Assembly: GCA_045602885.1 (NCBI GenBank)
Contig: JAZSCJ010000145.1
Location: forward strand, 1 to 18,990
DNA: 18,990 nt
Source of the DNA: JAJPXI01 sp045602885
Lineage (GTDB): Bacteria; Bacillota; Clostridia; Oscillospirales; Oscillospiraceae
Direction: 5' to 3'
A program made the position numbers and the translations under genes. Below the pieces are notes generated by a model. That model was not told where the DNA came from and did not search any database. It worked only from the letters and a program-made list of their open reading frames with translations. This document shows positions 7,521 to 17,109 of the stretch, piece after piece. Position 1 is the stretch's first letter. The number at the start of each line of letters is the position of its first letter.

Positions 7521-8734
7521 ACTTTACCCAATCCTTCCGCCTGGCCATCAAATCGCTGATGACCAGCAAAATGCGCGCCCTGCTGACCATGCTGGGCATC
7601 ATCATCGGCGTGGCCGCCGTGATCATCATTACCAGTCTGGGCAATGGCATCCAGGTCTATATGAACGATCAGTTTGAGCAGTTGGGTTCCAATCTGATCG
7701 AAGCGCAGATTTTCAACAGCGGCACATCGCGCAGCGTGGATGCCGACGATATGTACGAGCTGGTGGAGAAATACCCCCAGTTTCTGTCCGGTGTGACGCC
7801 CTACGTTCAGGCGCAGGCACCGGTGCGCCGGGGCACCGAGGAGTTTGACCGCACCTCGGTTTGCGGCGTCAGCGAAACCTTCTTAAACGAACGGGGCAAT
7901 ACCATGACGGGCGGCACCTTGGAGAAAGGCCGCTTTCTGGAGTACATTGACGTGCAGCGGCGCCAGAATGTTTGTGTCATCGGCCAGTATCTGGCGCAGA
8001 CGGCCTTTGATGGCGATGCGCTGGGCAAGAGTTTGACGGTGGCCGGTGAGCCCTATACCGTCATCGGTGTGCTGGAAACCGCCGCCGATTTAAGCGAGGG
8101 CAGCGGCGACGACTGCGTTTACATTCCCCACACCAAGGCCGAAGGGATCGGCAGCGCGGGCATGTTCACCGTGTATATGTTTACCAGCAACAGCCGGGAA
8201 ACGGCGGCGGCCGGTAAGGGTATCGTGGAGGCACGGCTGTACAAGACCTTTCAGGATGACGGCAACTACTTTGTCATGACCTCGGCCGAGATGATGGACG
8301 CCATGGACTCCATGCTGAACATGGTCATGGTCATTTTGACGCTCATTGCCGCCATTTCTCTGCTGGTGGGCGGCATCGGCATCATGAACATCATGCTGGT
8401 TTCAGTTACCGAGCGCACCCGGGAGATCGGCATCCGCAAGTCCCTGGGCGCCAAGCGCCGGGATATTCGCGGCCAGTTTATTATCGAGGCAGGCACCACA
8501 TCGGCCATTGGCGGCGTGATCGGTATTATACTGGGCGTAGTTCTGGCCGGTATCATCACCTCCGTGATCGGTCTGGTGGTGGGTGCCGATGCCAAGGGCT
8601 TCTCGGCCGTTCCCACGGTACAGGGTATTGCGGCGGCATTCCTTGTTTCGGTGGCCATCGGTGTGCTGTTTGGCTATCTACCTGCCAACAAGGCGGCCAA
8701 GCTCAACCCCATCGATGCACTGCGTTACGACTAA
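7517..8734 (+). CDS. ABC transporter permease, MacB/FtsX type
   Basis: Integral membrane subunit of 405 residues with the four-segment MacB topology. The first membrane segment is at about 21-41 (ALLTMLGIIIGVAAVIIITS). A large extracytoplasmic MacB-PCD domain covers about 45-270. Three C-terminal segments follow (about 273-298, 325-355, 370-395). Between the second and third segments lies the cytoplasmic coupling sequence ERTREIGIRKSLGAKRRDI, the FtsX-family signature. The start ATG at 7517 overlaps the ATPase stop, with AGGAGG 10 bases upstream inside the ATPase gene. With the adaptor and ATPase it forms a tripartite MacAB-like mechanotransmission exporter. In Gram-positive bacteria such systems export peptides or give antimicrobial resistance. 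Which applies here cannot be told from the sequence. Confidence 0.94.
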   Translation: MNFTQSFRLAIKSLMTSKMRALLTMLGIIIGVAAVIIITSLGNGIQVYMNDQFEQLGSNLIEAQIFNSGTSRSVDADDMYELVEKYPQFLSGVTPYVQAQAPVRRGTEEFDRTSVCGVSETFLNERGNTMTGGTLEKGRFLEYIDVQRRQNVCVIGQYLAQTAFDGDALGKSLTVAGEPYTVIGVLETAADLSEGSGDDCVYIPHTKAEGIGSAGMFTVYMFTSNSRETAAAGKGIVEARLYKTFQDDGNYFVMTSAEMMDAMDSMLNMVMVILTLIAAISLLVGGIGIMNIMLVSVTERTREIGIRKSLGAKRRDIRGQFIIEAGTTSAIGGVIGIILGVVLAGIITSVIGLVVGADAKGFSAVPTVQGIAAAFLVSVAIGVLFGYLPANKAAKLNPIDALRYD

Positions 8735-8756
8735 ATTTGCAAGGAGCATGAAGAAT

Positions 8757-10625
8757 ATGAAGAAACGATTGCTTTCCGGCCTGCTGTGTCTGGCGCTGGT
8801 GGCGGCATTGCTGCCTGCGGCTGCGGCGGCTTCGGGCGAGGAGCCGAGCGAGCTGTATCGGACGCTGGCCGCGCTGGATATCATGGTGGGCGACCAAAAC
8901 GGAAATCTCAACCTGTCTGCCCCGGTGAAGCGGGCGGAATTTACCAAAATGGCGGTGGCGGCGTCGCCTTACGCCGATCTTGTGGGGCAGGCATCGGTCT
9001 CCCCCTATCCCGATGTGCCGCGCAGTCATTGGGCGGCCGGCTATGTGCAGGTGGCGGTCAATACCGGCCTGGTCACCGGCTATCTGGACGGCACTTTCCG
9101 GCCGGACAATACCATTGCGCTGGCCGAGGGTGTTACCATGGCGCTGCGCCTGCTGGGTTATCAGAACTCTGATTTTTCGGGTGCGTTCCCCAGCGGTCAG
9201 ATGGCCTTGTACCGCTCCCTTGGACTGGATGCAGGTGTGAGCGCGGTGTCCAATACCCAGCCCATGACCCGGCGGGATTGTGCCCAGCTGTTTTACAATT
9301 TGCTCACGGTCAATTCCAAGACCACCGGCAAACCCCATATCATCAGCCTGGGTCATGGCTTGACCGCCGCCGGTGAGGTGGATCTGGTGGCTCTGGTCAA
9401 TTCCGCCATGGAAGGGCCGGTGGTGGCCACCGACGGCTGGCAGTCCAAGCTGGATGCCAATTGTGCCAATTACACGGTTTATCGCTCCGGTGCACTGTCT
9501 TCTTACAGCGCGATTCAGGCCAACGATGTGATCTACTGGTCGGATTCCATGCGTACCCTTTGGGTGCACACCAACCGCACCTCGGGCACCATCGCCGCCC
9601 TGTCGCCCTCGGCGGCTGCGCCCACTTCGGTCACCGTGGCAGGCAAGACTTACGCCATTGAAACAACGGCCGCCGGATACGCTTTGTCCGATCTGAGCGG
9701 AACGCAGGTGGGCGACGTGGTCACGCTGCTGCTGGGCCGTACCGGCGTGGTGGCGGTGTTGGATTCCGGTGCGGCTTCGGGCTCGGTCTGTGGTGTTGTC
9801 ACGGCCGTGACACGCAGTCCCCATTCCGAAGGCAATAATTCCTATCTGGCAGACACCATTGCATTGCTGGCCACCGACGGAAATGCCTATTCCTATCGTA
9901 GCGATAATCCCCATATCAAGGTGGGCGACCTGGTGCAAGTGACCGTTGCCGGGGAAACCGTCGATATCAAACGACTGGCCGACCAATCCGGCGGACTGTC
10001 GGGCAAGGTGGATGCTGATGGCACCATGCTGGGCAACCTCAGCTTTGCCGACGATGTGCAGATTCTGGATACCTACCAGCAGTCTGCGGTGCGCGTCAAT
10101 CCCGAGCGCTTGGCCGGGGTCACCCTTGGCGACACCCAGGTGCGTTATCACGAGAAAAATTCCAAGGGCGAGATTACCCGTCTGATTTTGGCCGATGTGA
10201 CCGGCGATATGCATACCTACGGCGTGTTAACCGAGGTGACCGAGGTGAGCAGCGGCGCGTTTATTGCCAGCAGCGGAATCTATCAGTACGATGCCGCCGG
10301 TGTGCCCGGCGTGATCCAGGGTGCGCGTCTGTTTGGCGTGCGTAAGGGTCCCATGGTCATCAAGTGGAATGGCACGCAGGTCGATTCGCTGAAGAACCTG
10401 ACGCAGATCAAGCTGGATACGGCTTATGGAACGCAGGCCCAGGCAGGCAACCAAAGCTATGCCGTTTCCGACCAGGTGGCCGTGTACGAGGTGCGTAACG
10501 GAGATTACTTCCTCAGTGCGCTGGATCGGGTCAATCAGGGCGGTTATTATCTGACCGGCTGGCAGGATAAAGACGCCAATCAAGGCGGCTGCATCCGCGT
10601 CATCATTGCGGAACAAAAGAACTGA
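8757..10625 (+). CDS. Secreted S-layer-homology domain protein
   Basis: Exported cell-wall-associated protein of 622 residues. The start is set at ATG 8757 because AAGGAG (8741-8746) lies 10 bases upstream. The in-frame ATG at 8748 is only one base from that site, and upstream extension would run through the permease gene. Residues 1-25 form a signal peptide (MKKRLLSGLLCLALVAALLP, then an Ala-rich stretch). Three S-layer-homology modules follow in about residues 30-190, with typical motifs: the LYRTLAALDIMVG/NLNLSAPVKRAEFTKM unit, the YPDVPRSHWAAGYV/GYLDGTFRPDNTI unit and the NTQPMTRRDCAQLFYNLL unit. The remaining ~430 residues are beta-rich, with low-complexity Ala/Gly/Thr/Val and no domain I recognise. 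SLH modules usually bind pyruvylated secondary wall polymer. It closes the export operon, 22 bases after the permease, and a terminator follows. Confidence 0.88.
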   Translation: MKKRLLSGLLCLALVAALLPAAAAASGEEPSELYRTLAALDIMVGDQNGNLNLSAPVKRAEFTKMAVAASPYADLVGQASVSPYPDVPRSHWAAGYVQVAVNTGLVTGYLDGTFRPDNTIALAEGVTMALRLLGYQNSDFSGAFPSGQMALYRSLGLDAGVSAVSNTQPMTRRDCAQLFYNLLTVNSKTTGKPHIISLGHGLTAAGEVDLVALVNSAMEGPVVATDGWQSKLDANCANYTVYRSGALSSYSAIQANDVIYWSDSMRTLWVHTNRTSGTIAALSPSAAAPTSVTVAGKTYAIETTAAGYALSDLSGTQVGDVVTLLLGRTGVVAVLDSGAASGSVCGVVTAVTRSPHSEGNNSYLADTIALLATDGNAYSYRSDNPHIKVGDLVQVTVAGETVDIKRLADQSGGLSGKVDADGTMLGNLSFADDVQILDTYQQSAVRVNPERLAGVTLGDTQVRYHEKNSKGEITRLILADVTGDMHTYGVLTEVTEVSSGAFIASSGIYQYDAAGVPGVIQGARLFGVRKGPMVIKWNGTQVDSLKNLTQIKLDTAYGTQAQAGNQSYAVSDQVAVYEVRNGDYFLSALDRVNQGGYYLTGWQDKDANQGGCIRVIIAEQKN

Positions 10626-10637
10626 TAAGTTGCCTTA

Positions 10638-10673
10638 AAACGGGTCGGGAAGCATACGCTTCCCGACCCGTTT
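10638..10673 (+). terminator. Intrinsic terminator after SLH gene
   Basis: Perfect 16-bp stem (10638-10653 with 10658-10673), GC-rich, around the loop atac. It begins 12 bases after the SLH stop codon. The T-run is short (three T, then gcatt), but the stem is very stable and it separates the export operon from the next promoter. Confidence 0.85.
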
Positions 10674-10700
10674 GCATTGGATGGAAGGCGTGAGGCAATC

Positions 10701-10729
10701 TTGACTGTTTTTGGTAAGTATAGTATGAT
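10701..10729 (+). promoter_or_regulatory. Near-consensus promoter of murJ-DUF5693 operon
   Basis: TTGACT (10701-10706), 17-base spacer, TATGAT (10724-10729). Each box matches five of six consensus bases. Transcription should start about 10736, giving a very short leader whose AAAGGA (10737-10742) is the ribosome site. This supports a start at 10752 and rules out the in-frame ATG at 10725, which lies inside the -10 box. Confidence 0.75.
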
Positions 10730-10751
10730 ACCCAAGAAAGGATGCGTGGGT

Positions 10752-12239
10752 ATGAACGGTAGCGCGTATATCCTGGTCGTCATCGGCATACTGGCGGCAA
10801 AGTGTCTGGGCTTTTTGCGTGACATTGTATTTGCCTCGGTGTTCGGTGCGTCCGAGTTTACAGATATATATTTTCAGATTTTCAGCCTCGCCAGTCTGGT
10901 GTTCACCGGAATTGGCGCGGCACTTTCTGTTTTAATTATTAAAAATCTCAACAAGCCGGAACACGCAGGCGCAGAGAACCAGCGCCGCTATGTGGCTCGG
11001 TTTATTTCCAAAACCACGCTGGCGGTTTTGGCAGTGACCGTCGTGCTCTATCTGCTGGCCGGGCCCATCGTTCGGCTGCTGCTGCCCGGTCTGCGCGAGG
11101 ATCTGTGGCCCGTGGCGATGCAGACCATGTATATCATGCTGCCAAGCTGTCTGTTTGTCATTGTGGCCTATATCATGTCCGGTGTGCTGCAAAACAGCAA
11201 GGTCTTTTTTGTTACCTCCATCATGAGCCTGCCCTACAATGTGCTCATTATCGGCGCGCTGCTGGTCAAGGACATCAGTCTGACGGCTGTCAGCGTGCTG
11301 ACTACGGTGGGCTGGTTTTTGCACGTTGTCATGCTGCTGCCCTCCTTTTGCCGAAAGGGCTATACTCTGTTTGGCAAGCCCCTGGGCAGTCTGGGCGGCG
11401 GCAACCGCGAAGTGTTGTATATTTTTATTTCCAGCATGATGTTCCAGTTCACGCTGATGATCGACAAGGCCGCCGTTTCGGCCGATTCGGGCGCAGCCTC
11501 CACGGTCAACTACGCCTCCAACCTGTTTGTGGCCGTGGCCAGCGTGTTTGTGGTTGCCATGAGCAATGTGTCCTATCCGTCCATCTGTCGGCATTATGAG
11601 GCCAAAAACACCGAGCACGTGCGCAAGGTGCTGCAGCACATCATGACCGTGCTGTTTGCCATCTTTGTGCCCTTCCTGCTGACCGTCACCTGCTTTGGCG
11701 GTGAGATCATTTCACTGCTGTACGAGCGGGGTGAGTTTACCCGGGAACTGAGCCATACCACCGCCATGCTGTTTGGTATTTACAGTCTGGGCGTGTTCGG
11801 GTATGTATGTCAGGAGCTGTTTAACAAGGTGCTCTATCTGGGGGGTAAATATGGCTACACCGTCGCCGGTACGCTGGTAGTGGTGTTAATCAAGCCGTTG
11901 GTCAACCGTCTGGCCTTTGCGTGGGGCGGTGCGGTGGCTGTGGCCACGGCCACCACCGTGCTGTTCACTCTGTATGCGGTGTGTGTGCTCTTTGCCATGG
12001 GCAAGGTGGTGGGCAAGTATCTGGACAAAACACTGGCCATCCAGTTGCTGAAGGTTTTGCTGGCCGGTGCGGCGGCGCTTGTGGTGTATGCCATTTTGAA
12101 CGGACTGCCCCTTCCCCTGCAGGGTAGCCGTCTGGGCTTTGTGCTGCCCCTTTGCGCCTGCGCCGTTGTTTATGGCTTGGTCATTCTGGCAACCGGAAGT
12201 TTGAAGTATATGGTAAAGAGCAGGAACGATCCGTCATGA
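10752..12239 (+). CDS. murJ: MurJ/MviN-type lipid flippase
   Basis: Polytopic membrane protein of 495 residues, of the MOP-superfamily MurJ/MviN type, which flips lipid-linked wall precursors (lipid II) across the membrane. The start ATG at 10752 has AAAGGA 9 bases upstream and a promoter just before it. About 14 hydrophobic segments cover most of the length. The N-terminal signature is typical of the family: KCLGFLRDIVFASVFGASEF followed by TDIYFQIFS. A C-terminal hydrophobic block (about 420-485) completes the 14-helix set. Family members are about 500 residues, so this one is full length. Its stop overlaps the start of the next gene (ATGA 12236-12239). Location next to an SLH protein and a DUF5693-like gene leaves open that it carries a wall-polymer precursor, in the Wzx-like sense, rather than lipid II. 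Confidence 0.85.
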   Translation: MNGSAYILVVIGILAAKCLGFLRDIVFASVFGASEFTDIYFQIFSLASLVFTGIGAALSVLIIKNLNKPEHAGAENQRRYVARFISKTTLAVLAVTVVLYLLAGPIVRLLLPGLREDLWPVAMQTMYIMLPSCLFVIVAYIMSGVLQNSKVFFVTSIMSLPYNVLIIGALLVKDISLTAVSVLTTVGWFLHVVMLLPSFCRKGYTLFGKPLGSLGGGNREVLYIFISSMMFQFTLMIDKAAVSADSGAASTVNYASNLFVAVASVFVVAMSNVSYPSICRHYEAKNTEHVRKVLQHIMTVLFAIFVPFLLTVTCFGGEIISLLYERGEFTRELSHTTAMLFGIYSLGVFGYVCQELFNKVLYLGGKYGYTVAGTLVVVLIKPLVNRLAFAWGGAVAVATATTVLFTLYAVCVLFAMGKVVGKYLDKTLAIQLLKVLLAGAAALVVYAILNGLPLPLQGSRLGFVLPLCACAVVYGLVILATGSLKYMVKSRNDPS

Positions 12240-13951
12240 AGAAACGACATGGCTTATATTTGCTGGTGGCAGGGGTGCTGTTTGTTTTGAGTATCCTGCC
12301 GGCCTTTGTGGTCAGAATTTCCTATGAGCAGCAGCACAAGGGATATGTGACGGCGCTGGAACTCAACGACACGGCGGCGCAGTTTGACCGCGTGCAGTTG
12401 CAGGGCGTGTTGCGCCAGTATGCCCAAAACGGTATGATGGCTGCTGTGCTGCGGGAGCAGGACGGGGGCTTTGATACTGCACTGCTGTCCATGGCCGCCG
12501 ATGCCGGGTTGGAGTGTGTGCTGCTGGTCTATGTCGGTGGGGAAAAGCCGACGGGGTACGAGCAGCAGCTGGAGCGCATCATCCGGGAGTATGGCGTAAC
12601 CTACCTTGTGTTGAAGCAGGATGTCCGGACCAATACCCACCAGGCACCCCTTGCCCGTCTGATTGAGGACTACGAGTTGACGCTGGTGCTCAGTGAGAAG
12701 GAAAACCAGCTTTCCAATGAAAGTCCGGTGGGCTTTTCCGCTTATGTGGAAGCGGCGCAGGGGCGCATCATGCGCAGCTATGAAACCCGGAAAAATCCGG
12801 CGGAAAAGCTGTCCTCGGGGGACAATGACCCCGATCTGGTCTACTACCAGATGATGAACTCGGCCCGGGACCGCAACACGGAGTTTCTTCTGATCAATCA
12901 AATTACTCACGCGGCGCCCACGCCGATGGAAAATGCCGCCGTGACGCAAAACGCCGTGGCGAAATTTTGCGCATGGATGCAGCGAGCCGGGTACACGCCC
13001 GGCTTTTCCGGTACCCTTGCAGGCTACCAGCCCAATCTGCGTGCGGTCAATGCAGCGGCTGCCTGTATCGGCGTGCTAATGCTGATGGGGATGCTGTATG
13101 TGCTGCTGGGGAAAAGCAAGCCCCAATTGGAATGGGTACTGTTTGCTGTGGCGGTGGCGGTGTATCTGGTGAGCTGGATCATGCCGCTTCAGCTGGTATT
13201 GCTGTATCCCACCCTGTTTGCACCTCTGGGTGCCTGTTTTGGATTTACCGTTGCGTATGCCTGCGCCCGGCGGTGGAGGGATACGATGGGTACCGCCCGG
13301 CTGATCTGCACCGTGCTTGCCGTCAGTTTCGTGACGCTGCTGCTTTGCTGCGTGGTGTTGTCGGCCATGCTCAGTGGTATGCACTATTATCTGAACATCG
13401 ATCTGTTCCGTGGTGTGTCGCTGTCGTTGTTGCTGCCCGTACTGTATGCGCTGGCGTTGCTGCTTTGGAAGGAGGAGCGGTGGGTGCTGCGCCCGTGCCA
13501 GTGGAAGGCCGGATTGGCACGCTGCAGGGCAAACCTTCGCCCCTGGCATGGACTGCTGCTGTGTCTGGCGGTGGTGGTGTTGGCGCTTTACCTGCTGCGC
13601 AGCGGAAATACCAGCATTTCCGGCTGGGAAACCAAACTGCGCAATGTGATGGGTGCGCTTTCGCTGGCGCGTCCACGCACCAAGGAATTTCTCTTCGGCT
13701 GGCCGGCGCTGGCGCTGTTTGTCTATTATGTGAAGCACGGATACAGCAAGCTGTTTTTCTGGTGCTTTGCCGCGGCAGCATCGATTTTGTTTGCCTCGAT
13801 TATCAACACCTTTTGCCATGTGTTTGCCGATGTGTTCACCTGTATGCTGCGCACGGTTAACGGCCTGGCGCTGGGCATCGTGGTGACGCTTCTGGCCTGC
13901 GCCATCAATCATATTGTGGTAAAGATTCTGTTCTCCAAACCCTCGCCTTAA
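12236..13951 (+). CDS. DUF5693-like polytopic membrane protein
   Basis: A 571-residue protein. The start ATG at 12236 overlaps the murJ stop, and AGGAAC lies about 9 bases upstream inside murJ. Layout: one N-terminal membrane segment (about 7-25), an outward soluble domain (about 26-270) with an alternating beta/alpha pattern, including GLECVLLVYVGGEKPTGYEQ and YGVTYLVLKQDV, and then about eight to ten membrane segments to the C-terminus. This architecture and its coupling to murJ match the family known as DUF5693, from memory. Members often sit near the wall-polymer pyruvyltransferase csaB, though csaB is not seen here. The biochemical role is unknown. A part in exporting or modifying the wall polymer that anchors SLH proteins is an inference from neighbours only. 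Confidence 0.65.
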   Translation: MKKRHGLYLLVAGVLFVLSILPAFVVRISYEQQHKGYVTALELNDTAAQFDRVQLQGVLRQYAQNGMMAAVLREQDGGFDTALLSMAADAGLECVLLVYVGGEKPTGYEQQLERIIREYGVTYLVLKQDVRTNTHQAPLARLIEDYELTLVLSEKENQLSNESPVGFSAYVEAAQGRIMRSYETRKNPAEKLSSGDNDPDLVYYQMMNSARDRNTEFLLINQITHAAPTPMENAAVTQNAVAKFCAWMQRAGYTPGFSGTLAGYQPNLRAVNAAAACIGVLMLMGMLYVLLGKSKPQLEWVLFAVAVAVYLVSWIMPLQLVLLYPTLFAPLGACFGFTVAYACARRWRDTMGTARLICTVLAVSFVTLLLCCVVLSAMLSGMHYYLNIDLFRGVSLSLLLPVLYALALLLWKEERWVLRPCQWKAGLARCRANLRPWHGLLLCLAVVVLALYLLRSGNTSISGWETKLRNVMGALSLARPRTKEFLFGWPALALFVYYVKHGYSKLFFWCFAAAASILFASIINTFCHVFADVFTCMLRTVNGLALGIVVTLLACAINHIVVKILFSKPSP

Positions 13952-13959
13952 CGTGTATG

Positions 13960-13998
13960 AAATACCCGGCATCGCATCTGCGGTGCCGGGTATTTTTT
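13960..13998 (+). terminator. Intrinsic terminator after DUF5693 gene
   Basis: Sixteen-base-pair stem (13960-13975 with 13980-13995, one G-T pair) around the loop atct, with a run of six T residues at 13993-13998. It begins 8 bases after the stop codon and separates this operon from the sporulation/era operon. Confidence 0.9.
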
Positions 13999-14056
13999 GT
14001 GTGGACAGGCAAGCGCGGGCGGTTTTGTTCATACCCTTTTACGAGGTGAAGGACCG

Positions 14057-14326
14057 TTGCAACGAAAGGAAAGTATTCTGGAAAAAACCGTGCAGGCGCT
14101 GGATCTGCCTCCGGATGTGGCCGGACTGCCGCGTGTGGAGTTGCTGGGCGACCGGGAGGTGCGTGTGGAATATCACAAAGGGATCCTGGGCTACGCAAGT
14201 CAGGAGATCCACATCAGCGGCGGCAAGCTGCTCATCCGGGTGCAGGGCAGCGATCTGGAACTCAAGGGCATGAATGCCACCGAACTTCGCATTACCGGGC
14301 ACATTCAGACGGTGGAGCTGGAGTAG
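14057..14326 (+). CDS. yqfC: Sporulation protein YqfC (YabP family)
   Basis: Small mother-cell sporulation protein of 89 residues. The start is placed at TTG 14057-14059, preceded by GAGGTGA 7 bases upstream, which gives the usual family length of about 90. No ATG or GTG start in frame has a comparable site. The sequence opens with a short helix ending LDLPPDVAGLPRVELLGD. That LPPDV...LP(R) stretch is the recognisable YqfC start. A beta-rich YabP-type domain follows, with KGILGYASQEIHI and a predicted strand GKLLIRVQGSDLELKGM, and the end reads ELRITGHIQTVELE. In Bacillus the yqfC-yqfD pair is transcribed in the mother cell and is needed for proper engulfment-stage development. Here too yqfD follows directly, after 12 bases. 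Confidence 0.85.
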   Translation: MQRKESILEKTVQALDLPPDVAGLPRVELLGDREVRVEYHKGILGYASQEIHISGGKLLIRVQGSDLELKGMNATELRITGHIQTVELE

Positions 14327-14338
14327 GAGGGGAACGGC

Positions 14339-15592
14339 TTGCAGAAGTGGATCAATTTCCTGCGCGGCAGTCTGCGCGTGGAGGTTACCGGTGCCTTTCC
14401 CGAGCGCTTTGTCAATCTGTGCGCCCAACATGGCGTGGCCTTTTGGGCGTTGGAGTGGCCGGATGCGACGACCCTGCGCCTGCAGGCCGCCGGGAGTGAG
14501 CGCCGCCGACTGGAGCAGTTTGCTCGACGGGTCATGTGTGAGATCACCATACAGCGCCGTGAGGGACTGCCCTATTTTCTGGCCGGGTTTCGCCGCCGCT
14601 ACGCTTTGTTGGTAGGGCTGGCCCTGTCCCTGTGCGTGGTGGGGGTGCTGTCCCGGTTTGTTCTGACGGTGGAGGTGTCGGGCAACCGGACGATACCCAC
14701 GGCAGCCATTTTGGAGGAAATGAAGCGACTGGGGGTGCGCCCGGGCGCTTATGGCCCGGCCATCAATGAAAACCAGGTGTGCAACGAGGCGCTGCTTCGG
14801 CTGAAGGAACTGGCGTGGATCTCGGTCAACTTGCACGGCACCCGGGCAGAGGTGCTGGTCAAGGAACGTGACCCCAAGCCGGAGATCGTAGACGAGGGCA
14901 TTCCCACCCATGTGGTGGCCGATGCCTCGGGCATCATTACCCACATGGAGGTGCTCAGCGGCCAGCCGCGCTTTCAAGAGGGGGACACCGTCGTGGCGGG
15001 GGAAATTGTGATCAGCGGCGTGATCGATTTGGAAGAGCCCCTTTACAGCCCCATTGATATGGGAACGCTGACGGTCCATGCGGCCGGGAGGGTCTATGCC
15101 CGTACCTGGCGTACTTTAAGCGCCGTGATTCCGCTGGAAGCGTCGGTCAAGGAGTACACCGGCGCACAAACCGACCGTTGGAGTTTGCTGATTCTGGGAC
15201 AACGGGTGCAATTTTATAAAAACGGTGGAATTTCATACGAAAGGTATGATAAAATAAAAACCAATCATACGCTGACGCTGCCCGGCGCGCGAACCATGCC
15301 CTTGACGCTGGTACGGGAACGGATCCGGGAATACCAGCCGGCTCCGGCTGCCATTGATCCTGAGGCAGCCGAACAGTTGCTGTGTTCCCGTTTGGAGCAG
15401 CGGCTGAAGGAACGGGCACGTTTGCATGAGGGACAGGTGCTCAACACCGATTTTACCGCTGTACGAAATGAGGGGTTGTTGACGGTCACGCTGACCGCCG
15501 AGTGCAGCGAGCAGATCGGAAAAACCGTAGAATTTGAAGGCCAGCTGGGTCGTTACCAACCGGGACAGACTGCCGGCGTGCCTGCAACATAG
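14339..15592 (+). CDS. yqfD: Sporulation membrane protein YqfD
   Basis: A 417-residue membrane protein. The start TTG at 14339 is decided by a perfect AGGAGG (14325-14330) 8 bases upstream, which overlaps the yqfC stop region. An N-terminal cytoplasmic part (1-85) starts with the family-typical KWINFLRGSLRVEVTG. One membrane segment follows at about 88-108 (LLVGLALSLCVVGVLSRFVL). Then comes an FtsQ/POTRA-like outward domain beginning VEVSGNRTIPTAAILEEM. The rest is beta-rich, with GDTVVAGEIVISGVI near 220, and it ends in a predicted strand-rich tail. Length and order agree with Firmicutes YqfD (about 400 residues), a partner of YqfC in spore development. Having two consecutive genes that start at TTG is a small oddity. 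Confidence 0.88.
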   Translation: MQKWINFLRGSLRVEVTGAFPERFVNLCAQHGVAFWALEWPDATTLRLQAAGSERRRLEQFARRVMCEITIQRREGLPYFLAGFRRRYALLVGLALSLCVVGVLSRFVLTVEVSGNRTIPTAAILEEMKRLGVRPGAYGPAINENQVCNEALLRLKELAWISVNLHGTRAEVLVKERDPKPEIVDEGIPTHVVADASGIITHMEVLSGQPRFQEGDTVVAGEIVISGVIDLEEPLYSPIDMGTLTVHAAGRVYARTWRTLSAVIPLEASVKEYTGAQTDRWSLLILGQRVQFYKNGGISYERYDKIKTNHTLTLPGARTMPLTLVRERIREYQPAPAAIDPEAAEQLLCSRLEQRLKERARLHEGQVLNTDFTAVRNEGLLTVTLTAECSEQIGKTVEFEGQLGRYQPGQTAGVPAT

Positions 15593-15607
15593 CACGAAAG
15601 CGAGGCA

Positions 15608-16624
<1,017 letters not shown>

Positions 16625-16626
16625 GT

Positions 16627-17109
16627 ATGCAACACCAGATTTTGTTTGAATCCGAGGTCGAAAACGGCGAACTTCACGTGGAACTGCTGCAGCATGTTAT
16701 CTCGGCGGCGCTGCAGGCCGAGTGCGTGCAAGTGCCCTGTGAGATCAGCGTGCTGATGACCGATGATGCGGGCATCCATGAGATCAATCTGGAGCAGCGG
16801 GGGGTAGACCGCCCCACCGATGTGCTGTCCTTCCCTATGTTTGACCTGCAGCCGGGGGACAAGCCGGAAGCGGATTGGGCCGACCCGGATACCGATCTGG
16901 TTGCGCTGGGCGACATGGTCATTTCTTTGCAACGCTGTGCCGCGCAGGCGGAGGAATACGGCCATCCGCTGCAGCGTGAGCTGGCCTATCTGGCGGTTCA
17001 TTCGGTGCTGCATCTGCTGGGTTACGACCACATGGACGAGGGCCCCATGAAAGCGCAGATGCGAGCGCGGGAGGAAACCATTCTGGGAACCTTGGGGATC
17101 ACCCGGTGA
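16627..17109 (+). CDS. ybeY: Endoribonuclease YbeY
   Basis: Zinc-dependent single-strand endoribonuclease of 160 residues, involved in 16S rRNA 3'-end maturation and late ribosome quality control. The catalytic zinc site is visible as HSVLHLLGYDH (His125, His129, His135), and the conserved RPTDVLSFP motif (62-70) supplies the substrate-binding Arg. Length matches the family. The start ATG at 16627 lies two bases after the phoH stop. Its stop TGA (17107-17109) overlaps the GTG start of a transposase gene, so ybeY is tightly joined to a mobile gene where Bacillus has dgkA, cdd and then era. Confidence 0.95.
   Translation: MQHQILFESEVENGELHVELLQHVISAALQAECVQVPCEISVLMTDDAGIHEINLEQRGVDRPTDVLSFPMFDLQPGDKPEADWADPDTDLVALGDMVISLQRCAAQAEEYGHPLQRELAYLAVHSVLHLLGYDHMDEGPMKAQMRAREETILGTLGITR

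Noticed and set aside
8583..8756. Longer N-terminus for the SLH protein
   Set aside because: It would overlap the 3' end of the permease gene in another frame and bury the signal peptide. The ATG at 8757 has a ribosome site and starts a classic signal sequence.
8703..10214. 503-codon minus-strand frame opposite the SLH gene
   Set aside because: Antisense shadow with biased composition (Gly/His/Arg/Gln), no ribosome site and no recognisable motif. The plus strand encodes a clear signal peptide and SLH modules.
14020..14056. Sigma-E promoter upstream of yqfC (catacccttt near 14031)
   Set aside because: The -10-like word fits only partly, and no matching -35 box lies 13-15 bases upstream. Sporulation control is plausible from the family, but the site cannot be supported.
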